Source of the DNA: Gautieria morchelliformis
Lineage: Eukaryota; Basidiomycota; Agaricomycetes; Gomphales; Gomphaceae
Direction: 5' to 3'
Length of the DNA stretch: 64,000 bases
Assembly: GCA_015179125.1 (NCBI GenBank)
Contig: WHVA01000388.1
Location: 47,149 to 111,148, forward strand
This document shows positions 56,255 to 64,000 of this stretch, in pieces; position 1 is the first letter of the stretch; each line of letters starts with the position of its first letter. The position numbers and the translations under genes were made by a program. Under the pieces are notes generated by a model. That model was not told the DNA's origin, ran no database searches, and worked only from the letters and a program-made list of their open reading frames with translations.

Positions 56255-57310
56255 TGTTATGATAGACACAATTATTCTATTCCAAGTCATCTATGTACAA
56301 AGAAGCTAATAAAAGAAAGAAAGAAAAAAATGATTAAAAAGGAATAGGAACGACACTTACGACGGACGTCGACACAGACAACAGATACACGACATCACGA
56401 ATAGCTATCTTATCTACAGATTAGATAAGATACAGGGATACGGGCATCGACCATGTGCGGCCGATCAGAGACAGCGCGCCTATCGACTGATGGCATCGGC
56501 CATGACGTCGACAGGCGCCAGGCCACAGGCACCGAGGAGGTGCGGGCACCAAACACCGCAGAGGAATGCAGACTGCACAGGAGCACTGGATATTGTGGAG
56601 TGACTTTAGAATGTCATCCATAATACGTGTACTTAATTAGCTGCCCCACAGAAGAGGCACAGAGACAGCGGCCCCATCACCAAGCCTAGGCAGGGCAGAT
56701 TTAATCTCTATTCTCTATTGGACTCCATGACACGACCAGCTGATTATTATCTTGACACCATGTGGACAGGGGCTTTGTATACTAGGTACAAGACTCTATT
56801 CCAAAGTTTAAACAACCCTGACACTATCCCCATCACTCCCATGATTTTATGACTATAATTAGTCACCCCTCTAGTTACAAGTAGTTTTTTGACCCATCTG
56901 CTCACTATCTCAAACACCAGTAGTTACCACTAATATAGTATAAGTAGCCACTACAAATGTATGAATGAAATCATCCAGAATCAACTGTTTCACCCCCTGA
57001 AGTTACTGTAGTCTTGTTTGATAGCTACAGAACTTAGATCTCGATAGTTTACTCCAATTCTTCGTTGAGGGTTCACTATTATTGCTTACTCTAAACTGCC
57101 TCAAAAGCGAAGCCTTTTGACTTAGTTGTTCCTTAGATCAATACCACTTTCTTGTCAACATGGTCATGTGACTTCCATCCATCAGTGCCGGACGCGTCTC
57201 GAGGGGCTTAGTCAGCACACAGAGGAGGGATGAACATAGCGGTCCCAACCGCTAAGCAATAGAATTTGTTTGCTAAAGGCATCACTTAACATTTTAATCT
57301 AAAACCCTCA
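56255..57310. mobile_element. Unclassified ~1.06-kb insertion in copia-3 integrase
   Basis: Starts TGTTATGATAG and ends AAACCCTCA, i.e. TG...CA. Flanked by CCCTC (56250-56254) and CCCCC (57311-57315), a possible imperfect 5-bp duplication. Removing it and one duplicate leaves the integrase linker in frame (RVRGRACRRLEKV). No ORF. It is probably another solo LTR, but the duplication in a C-rich tract is weak evidence. Confidence 0.45.
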
Positions 57311-57490
57311 CCCCCCCTCTGACTCTGGGAATAGGTGTCTTTGTCTGCTTGCCAAGGACACAATGTTCACAAAGGAGGGGGGGAGAGGATAAGTTAACAG
57401 GCATACCTATAGCCATGCTGGACTTCACCATCACAATGACAGAGGCGTAGTTGAGATGTCCAAGGTGTTTGTGCCACGTAGCGAGGTCAG
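57311..57490 (-). pseudogene. Copia-3 GAG-pre-integrase
   Basis: The minus strand reads LATWHKHLGHLNYASVIVMV, CEHCVLGKQTKTPIPRVRG (landmarks HLGHLNYAS and CEHCVLGKQTK). It is continuous with TAPD at 58739 across solo LTR A. Confidence 0.85.
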
Positions 57491-58733
57491 TGTCAAGATT
57501 GGTTTTCAGGCGTTAATATTGTGTATTAGTGAACACAGCGAATGCCCGAATAACTTGTGCGAATAAGTATGCCGTTCGGCGAATAGGTGAACCAATGAAT
57601 GTTCACAAGGTAAGAGGGTTGCCCGAACGGGGCTCACCCTATCTACAGTCGTAGCGAAATAGCCTGTGGCACTTGACGATGTAACGTGCAAGGTCTCACG
57701 GAAGGGCTGTCTAAGTCTTGACAATCCCTTCGCCAACAGCACAGAAAATGGTTCGAAGGCTAAGGTAACGAAGGTGAAGTATGAGAACTCACCAGTGGCG
57801 CCTAAGTCCTCTGCTAGTCGAAGATAGAAATCTCCAAGAGAAGGCTTAAGACGATGACCACAGCGAGGTCAAAGCTGCACAAGATGAACGACATATGATA
57901 ATTGAACTGGGGAATATACATGCGAATGTAAACTACTTATATCGAATGCTCGTAAGGTATCAGCGAAATAGGAAAGAGGCCGTCACGAGTCAGGGTTGGA
58001 TAGGGGTGCGCAGTCATGATACAACATAGAGGGAATAAACATACAATAGAATGAGAGAAGAGGGAGAACATGAAACGACGGAGAGTGAAGGTGGCAAAGA
58101 CACCTGTATACGAAATCATGTCTTGGGACCTGCATATACACTGCCCTGCATGGGTTCTTCATCTACTGGGTTGATCCCACATGACCTACGGGTAGGACGT
58201 CCCGCAAACGCACCCTGCTCATATGAACACCAAAGGGGGTTGGATCGAAAAGCTGATGGAGTTACTGACGAGCCATCATGCCGGATAGGGATGTCGATCG
58301 TGATTTGATGGTGTGCCTGTTGGCGAATGATGCGAGCAGCGAATGGTCGTTGGGCGAAATGCGAGGAAGGGCAAACAGAGGTGACATAGAGGAGGAGAGG
58401 TCGAGGTGGAGGGCGAAGCCGAGCGAACACTGGGGACGAGTAGCAAAAGGGGAAATGGGGATAACAAGGTGTAGGGAATACACAGGTCATGACAATCCAA
58501 TTACCAGAACACCATTGGAAGAGGGTTGAGCAGAGGAGGTGGTAGACCCAGCGATGACTGCTAAGTCAGTCCAAAGACGTTGATCGTGCATTTGACGGCG
58601 TAGCTATGGTAATTGGTGCGAACAGCGAGAATCGGTTGCCGAACATGACAATGGCGATCGGAACAAACACGGAAATGGGGTGAGAAATGGCAGGACAGAG
58701 CACCTGAGTATGAGAAACAAACACATCATGACA
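57491..58733 (+). mobile_element. Solo LTR, family A (1243 bp)
   Basis: TGTCAAGATTGG...TCATGACA with perfect 5-bp duplication GTCAG (57486-57490, 58734-58738). Co-linear with 14341-15613 throughout, with some short deletions (for example after 57733). No internal genes. Confidence 0.9.
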
Positions 58734-58738
58734 GTCAG

Positions 58739-60143
58739 GGGCGGTGTGAGCAATGTTTGCCCTGTCATGAAAGGGTGACGGGTTGCCAGAGATATAATAG
58801 AGGTCAGAGCCGATTTTCATGCCTTGAGCAATGACTTTTCTGGTGGGGCCTTTTATGGAGCAGCGAGGATCATGGAAAGTAACGTCAGAGCCCACATTGT
58901 TGAGACAACCAATAGAGATGAGGCAGACAGAAGTGTCAGGGACAAAAAGAGCATTTTCCAGAACAAGGTGGTGGCCTTTTCCACAGCGCAGATGGATCAT
59001 CCCAACACCAGCCGCAGAGAGGAACTGACCACCAAGGTACTGACCACCAACATGCTTGATCTGCCTAGTAGTAGGGGAGAGATCAGAGAATTTGGAGCAG
59101 ACAGGGGAGACATGGGTTGTGCAGCCAGGGTCAGCGCAGTCATGGTCAATGGCAGTGCAGCAATGGTAGCTGTCATTGAGACGTGACTCAGCAGTGAGGG
59201 ACACCTCAATATTGATGGCTACATTGGTGGCATCAGAATCGCTGCTACTGGAATCCGCCATAGCATTAGCTTTTGCCATTTTCTCAGGTTTCTTCTGCTT
59301 CTTATCAGACCATTTCTTCTGGGCTTCTTTGAACCAGTCATTAGCTTTTGCCATTTTCTCAGGTTTCTTCTGCTTCTTATCAGACCATTTCTTCTGGGCT
59401 TCTTTGAACCAGTCAGGTGCTTTATCTTCAGCACCACTGCCCTTCTTCCAGCACCACTTGAAAGGGTGACCATGGCCACAGTTGGAGCACTTAATGGTAG
59501 GACGATGATCAGACCTAGCAGCATTGGCCTTATCAGACGTGGAGTGAAGTTTCTCACAAGCAGCCAGGTGGATTGTTTCGATGATATTGTTCTTGGAAAG
59601 TATGGACTTAGACTTTCCATTTGAGAATACCACAAGGAGATGCTTGCGGACCCAGTCAAGGCTTGTCCCTTTGAGCGCATTCATGAGGACAAGCACGGTG
59701 TATTCGTCCTGCATAGGTGCCCTGCCTTCGTCATAAATGTTGGAGACAGCATCTTCAATCTCAGCCATGGTGTGGGTAGTTTTTGACAGGTCAGAGAACT
59801 TAGCACCGATGGTGAAGGCAAGAGTATCAATTTTGGATATCATACCACTGTGATGAGTGTGGAGCTTAAGGAGATCCCATGCATCTTTCGCAGACATGGT
59901 CGGCAGTAAGAGATGACGGAGCATACCATCGACCTGCTTCCTGAGAGTGCCAATGATGTGCGAGTTGATAAGGTGTCATTCAGCAGATTTTTTCTGATTG
60001 ATCGGCTCGTCAATGGAGCCATCAAGGTGGCCCATGATACCAGCCTCAAGGAAAGAAAACTCCATTTCCCAAGACCATTTCAGCCAAGAGCCCTTGGTAA
60101 GCTTCTCTAAGTCATTCACCCTGATGTGATACTTGAGTACCAT
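58739..60143 (-). pseudogene. Copia-3 gag and protease
   Basis: Gag starts at 60143 with MVLKYHIRVNDLEKL. A TGA at 59976-59978 replaces the Trp seen in copia-2 (AEWKLLNSRI). An open frame then runs from 59924: EDAVSNIYDEGRAPMQDEY, knuckle CSNCGHGHPFKWC, a Lys-rich segment duplicated by a 75-bp tandem repeat (59264-59338, 59339-59413), and the protease motif CADPGCTTHVSP, where Ser of the DSG triad is Pro. It ends where solo LTR A is inserted. Confidence 0.87.
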
Positions 60144-60228
60144 CGTGGAGATGTAGGATTGGGAGTAGCTATGATAATGGTTATGAATATCCGTGTGTAG
60201 TAATGTGATACTCAAAGCATGGATGGTA

Positions 60229-60239
60229 GGCCCATAACC
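60229..60239 (-). promoter_or_regulatory. Copia-3 primer binding site (tRNA-iMet anticodon arm)
   Basis: The minus strand reads GGTTATGGGCC, abutting the 5' LTR. Same motif and spacing as in copia-1 and copia-2. Confidence 0.83.
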
Positions 60240-60387
60240 TATTGGAAGCTGTACTAGATAGTCAGTTCTCAGTCTCACAAGTGTGTGATAAGACTGAGGC
60301 AAGCTGTGGAACTCTGACTCGCATATCAAGGACTCCACATATGGGGTGCTTGTGGATGCAGCAGGGGTCACACTTGTAACTCCAACA
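60240..60387 (-). repeat. Copia-3 5' LTR
   Basis: 148 bp. On the minus strand it begins TGTTGGAGTTACAAG and ends AGCTTCCAATA (TA instead of CA, probably a substitution). It shares TGTTGGAGTTA and GACTGAG words with the copia-2 LTR, so the two families are related. Confidence 0.8.
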
Positions 60388-60479
60388 GGTAATCCTCCAC
60401 ACCACCTGTGCTGAGGTTCCTGTGGGTTGATGAGTCACAATCCTGTCAGGGGATGCTCCCTTCTCCAGTTCTGACCCTG

Positions 60480-60586
60480 CACCCAGTTCCACCTATTCCA
60501 TTCCTGCTCCCAGAAGTGTTTCTGTCACACTGTCACTTCCACTCCACTTTCACACCTCTGCTTTAGGAAAAGTGTCAGAAGCAAAG
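60480..60586 (+). repeat. Repeat B copy 5 (partial), host site of copia-4
   Basis: CACTTCCACTCCACTTTCAC and TTTAGGAAAAGTGTCAGAAG match the first block of the other copies. It is cut at 60587 by the copia-4 LTR. CAAAG (60582-60586) would be its target duplication. Confidence 0.5.
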
Positions 60587-61497
60587 TGTATAGGTCGAAG
60601 CACTCACAGTAGATAGGTTATAGAGGTTTGTAGTTCGATGATATGACAGCGACGAGAGTTGCTGTCCTAAATACACATTCTATCCTAATTGTATTAAGTT
60701 CCCTTGTTCTATAATTCCTTGTATCTTCCTGCTCTCCTTTGTCCGCTCCCTCTTTTGTGTCCTATACGCGTCATCGTCGTATGCGTCATCGGCTTACGTT
60801 AGCAGACCGAAGTGCCGCATCCATGTCGCACTGTCCTTTACTCAACACTCCCCCTCAGTAAACCCTAACTTCCCTTGCAAATATTTGAATTGATGTCCCT
60901 CCAACCCTTTTGTCATTAAGTCCATGGGATTCTCCTTCGACCTGACATAAGTAAGTGCTGCCTCGTTTGAAGCGACTTTCTCACGGATAAAATGGTAAGC
61001 AACATTTATATGTTTTGTCCTAGCATGGTAAGTCACGTCTTGTGACAAAGTGATTGCACCGAGGTTATCACATTGAATGGAGGTTGGTTGGATCTGGTCG
61101 AAGTCGAGCTCTTTGATCGCTTTCCGGAGCCAAACGAGTTCTTTGGCGCCTTCAGTAAGGGCAATATACTCGGCCTCTGTGGTAGATAGTGAGACCATCC
61201 GTTGCTTCCAGGCACTCCAGGCAATAGATCCCCCTCCTAATATTGCAACATACCCACTGATTGATCTAGCGTCACTGCGATTAGCGTAGTCGGCGTCCAC
61301 ATATACTCGAAGTTCAAGCCCGGCCTCCTTCCTAAAGAGGATCCCACCGTCCCGTGTGCCTATGAGGTAACGTAGGACGTGTTTGATCGCCGTCCAATGT
61401 TCTGGACCATATGAATTGGTGAATTGACTGAGGTGTTGCACTGCAAAGGCTATATCGGGGTGGGTGCCAAGGGCTGCATACATAAGGGAGCTGACTG
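60587..61497 (-). mobile_element. Copia-4: 3' LTR plus RNase H fragment
   Basis: 3' LTR 60587-60847 (plus strand TGTATAGGTCG...CTTTACTCAACA), preceded on the coding strand by the purine tract CTGAGGGGGAG (60848-60858). The upstream coding sequence stops at 61497, where an LTR fragment of the gypsy family was joined. The 5' portion of the element is gone. Confidence 0.82.
60842..61497 (-). pseudogene. Copia-4 RT end and RNase H
   Basis: An open frame of 213 codons: VSSLMYAALGTHPDIAFAV, HWTAIKHVLRYLIGT, LRVYVDADYANRSDARSISG, STTEAEYIALTEGAKE, IQCDNLGAITLSQ, YHARTKHINVAYHFIREK and VRSKENPMDLMTKGL. This is the complete copia RNase H, with acidic residues intact, but it is 5'-truncated and so not expressed as a polyprotein. 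Confidence 0.88.
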
Positions 61498-61552
61498 TGT
61501 AAATAACCCGTGTATCTACATGTACATTAGTTATTACATAATCCCAGTGGGC
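61498..61552 (+). repeat. Gypsy LTR fragment (first 55 bp)
   Basis: TGTAAATAACCCGTGTATCT...CAGTGGGC matches the start of the 16098 LTR exactly, then the match stops. It carries the ATCT version of the 5' LTR. Confidence 0.85.
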
Positions 61553-62119
61553 ACGTTGAGTCGAACCTTGTTAGTCGCACGAATGGGGTCAACACAGCCC
61601 TCAGCTCGTGCGGAGGCCAGAGGACTGCTGCTAATCTTTTTGCATCAGTAGCAGGAGTCGCTTCAGATTTCTCTTCCGTCTTTGCTGCATGGCCCTTGGC
61701 CTTGGCAGTGGAAGCTGTTGCTCAGGTGCATTTGCAGGTGACGTGACCTCCTTTGCCGCATAAGAGGCAAAGGTTGTTATCCATGCGACGCTGGCATTCT
61801 GCAGGGGTTAGTTTTCTGTCCTTCCCAAGTTTGTCGGAAAGGTTGGGGGTGGTCTTCCAGGCATTGGCATTGGAACCGGAAGCCTGGGGGTTGCGAGGTG
61901 TGGGAGTGGAGTTCTGGTTGCCAGAATTGGAGCCGGAACTGTTGTTGTTGTTGTTGTTTCTAGAGTTGGTATTTCTGGAATTGGTCTTCTTCTTGTCAGA
62001 AGACTTGTCGTGCTTGCTCTGGGCAGAAGTTTCGTGAGCAATTTTGGAATGTCTTTCCCAGCAGCATGCATCTATGGATTGGGCTAGGTTGTGGAGATCG
62101 GTTAGGGTGGCGGGTTTTC
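61553..62119 (-). pseudogene. Gypsy gag fragment
   Basis: On the minus strand from 62119: DLHNLAQSIDACWWERHSK, an Asn-rich spacer (SRNNNNNNSSGSNSGN), KLTPAECQRRMDNNLCLLCG (landmark TPAECQRRM) and the CCHC knuckle CLLCGKGGHVTC (~61735-61770), then a TGA. This is the C-terminal part of a chromovirus-type gag, distinct from the gag at 17741. It is cut at 62120 by LINE copy 2. Confidence 0.8.
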
Positions 62120-64000
62120 TTTTTTTTTTTTTTTTTTTTTTTTTTTGCCAGGGAGGGGAAATCTGCTAACAGACGAACTCCCTTTTGGGAGACAGTGTGG
62201 GGCTTTTACCCACTAAAACCCCCCCCTCCTCGTCGGCTGGGCTCTCTTGTCGCCGGCCCGGCTTTCGAGGTACGCCGCCCCGCACTCGCAGCCCGTAGGG
62301 GCTACAGTCAGGTTCGTCGTGGATCTGATCCCACGCGGCTCTTGGCTATTAGTATCAATAATCGTGATGATTGTAAGGTATATATGTTTTTGTTTTTCTG
62401 TTTTTCACCATTCTCCCGTTTCTCCGTCTGGGAGTCCCTGATCCCATCTTTTGATGGTCAGGTTTCCTTTGTGTAGCGTCACTGCGTAGTCCGTGCACGC
62501 CCATTTTTCCTTGAAGCGCTTTATGTCCTGGCTTCTCTTTTGTTTATCTTTTTTTATCAGAGCCATTGAGTGCTCTTTTTGTATTAGGTGGTTTATTTCT
62601 GCCACCCATCTTGCCTTTACTTCTTTTCCTGTAAAGGTTTTTTCACCGATTGTTGATTCGTTTCTTATTTTCCATAGGAGCCACGCCGTTTCTAGCACCA
62701 GGTCCTTGTATTTTTGTAGCGTTCGTGTTGACGAGAAGCGTTCCACTTTTTTCACGGCTCCTAGTCCTCTTATCAGGTGTTCGTTTGGGTGTATCCATTC
62801 GTTTACCCCTTCTTTTATCTCTGTTGTCTTTTTCCAGAGCGTTTCTGCCGCCTCCCAGACCTCCGATCGGCCCAGGGTCTGGCATTCGAACCATATGTAG
62901 TCCATTGTTTCTAGGCCTCCGCATTTTTTACAGCTGGCCCTTTCTTCATACCCGGGTATGTATTTCCAGTATGCTCCGACTCTCAGTCTTCCGTGTAGCA
63001 ATTTCCACAGGAAGTCTGCGATGTTTCTTCTTATGGTGGGCGACTTTAGTGTCTTCCATATTGCCCTTTCCGTTGGGCTTACACCCAGTGTTTCTTGTAG
63101 CTCTGCTTTCGTTTCGGCAAGCTTTCTCCTTCCGGTGTTTGTTACCGGATCGATATTTTTTCCTCTCATTATTAGCTCGTAGGCTAGTTTCTGAGTTAGG
63201 CTCTGTAGCCTCGCCCCTTTGAGTTCGTATTCCTCTGGGACGGTTAGGTTTATTTCATCGGCTTCGGCTTTGTTTGCGCCTTCCGAGGCTAATCTATCTG
63301 CCTCTTCGTTGCCTTTTGTGCCGGCGTGTCCTTTCACCCATTCAAAGGTGGTGACTGCGCCTCTTATCGTCAGTTCGTATTTTATTTTCTTGAAGATATC
63401 GGCGTTGTCTACGTTGAGCCACGCCATGTCTTCCCATTTTTTAATCCTTCGATTATTCCGGCCGCTGCGTAAGTCGAGTCGGTCTTTATCTTCAGGGGGT
63501 CTCCTTTTGGTATCATTTCTAGGGCTTTCAGTATGGCCACTAGTTCCCCCCTTTGGTTCGTTTGTTTCTTTCCAGGCACTCTTATGGTCCTAGTGTAATT
63601 TTCGTTATCTTCGCAGTATATTCCTGCTCCTGTTCTGGCCGACTCTGTGTTTGGGTTGAGGCATGATCCGTCCGTGTAGACTTCCCATTCCTTCCTGTTC
63701 TGTGGTGTTTTCTGTAGGTTGGCTTGCCTGCCATTCCTCTTTGTTCTCTTTGTCCAGGAATATCCTTGTTGCATTCTCTGGATGTTCTCTTTCTGTTATG
63801 TCTGGATTCGCCACGTTTTCGCCTGTTTTCGTGAAACGTTCGTATTTTCGCTTCCTCCCTGTTGTGTGGTCTAGCCCATCTGCGTAGGGGGTGCCTTTCT
63901 CGGGGTCCCACTTTTCTGGGTAACCTTTATATAAGTTTTTCGCCATATTTACGCAGGCGTTGTGGTTTTCACATTTTCTGTCGGGGTTATCCCCCTCTTT
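62120..64000 (-). mobile_element. LINE copy 2 (runs off window)
   Basis: A poly(T) run (62120-62147) marks the poly(A) tail of a minus-strand LINE. The 3' UTR (62148-62390) and coding region match copy 1. Its C-terminal part is intact where copy 1 is frameshifted (LWKKTTEIKEGVNEW). The 5' end and target duplication lie beyond the window. Confidence 0.9.
62405..63946 (-). pseudogene. LINE copy 2: RNase H, zinc knuckle and C-terminus
   Basis: A 340-codon frame (62405-63427) carries WVKGHAGTKGNEEADRLA, the CKKCGGLETMDYIWFEC knuckle (the His is Tyr here) and a C-terminus ending TIKRWDQGLPDGETGEW. Upstream, RNase H is split between frames: IKTDSTYAAAGI and QRGELVAILKAL (63409-63774) and the N-terminal AKNLYKGYPEKWDPEKG (63605-63946). 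At least two frame changes, near 63430 and 63750, break it. Confidence 0.82.

Larger units (their letters stand above)
52128..60387 (-). mobile_element. Copia-3: truncated Ty1/copia element with three nested insertions
   Basis: On the minus strand: 5' LTR (60240-60387), PBS, gag, protease, pre-integrase, integrase and the first ~90 codons of RT, ending at ~52128. The rest of RT, RNase H and the 3' LTR are lost, so no target duplication can be read. Nested elements: solo LTR A (57491-58733), a ~1.06-kb insert (56255-57310) and a LINE (53357-56091). Each interrupts a recognisable copia domain that can be rejoined across it. Confidence 0.9.

Noticed and set aside
61553..61600. Possible tRNA T-arm (GGTTCGACTC on the minus strand)
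   Set aside because: No matching acceptor, D-arm or anticodon stem could be placed around it.

Overview
The window is nuclear DNA of a filamentous basidiomycete, most likely an Agaricomycete. The evidence is short (about 45-70 nt) GT-AG introns in every host gene, a secreted copper radical oxidase of the glyoxal oxidase type, a fungal AAA ATPase, and Ty1/copia, Ty3/gypsy, LINE, Helitron and MITE families of kinds common in Agaricomycetes. I cannot name the species. No rRNA, tRNA or CRISPR was recognised.

Layout. (1) 1-~30,100 is a nested transposon block. A degenerate Helitron replication gene (minus strand, ~906-9040) is split by copia-1 (1152-7010, TSD CAACA), which itself carries two small TIR elements. 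After repeat-rich, gene-free DNA comes copia-2 (minus, 13713-29184, TSD CTGCC). Copia-2 is split by a solo LTR (14341-15613, TSD CAACG) and by a ~9 kb Ty3/gypsy chromovirus-like element (16098-25127) that carries an extra ORF between pol and the 3' LTR. (2) 30,121-50,277 is a host gene island: homocysteine S-methyltransferase (+), a small secreted/one-TM protein (+), a membrane RING-H2 protein (+), an HSP20-domain protein (+), a DUF7025-like AAA ATPase (+), a glyoxal oxidase-like enzyme (+), a PIG-U GPI-transamidase subunit (-) and a frameshifted glutamine synthetase copy (-). (3) ~50,900-64,000 is a second transposon nest. A truncated copia-3 (minus, ~52128-60387) is interrupted by a LINE with 17-bp TSDs (the LINE carries a palindromic CACTG MITE), by a ~1.06 kb insertion and by another solo LTR. 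Then come a copia-4 3' fragment, a gypsy LTR/gag fragment and a second LINE copy running off the window end.

Functional picture. The host genes are unrelated housekeeping or secretory functions and do not form a cluster. The strongest non-routine signals are: copia PBSs that match the tRNA-iMet anticodon arm (half-tRNA priming); a gypsy element whose in-frame nonsense codons are all TGA although its LTRs are almost identical; the extra gypsy ORF; 6-, 9- and 13-nt exons in the oxidase gene; and exact target-site evidence that orders the nested insertions. All calls come from reading the sequence. No database search was run.
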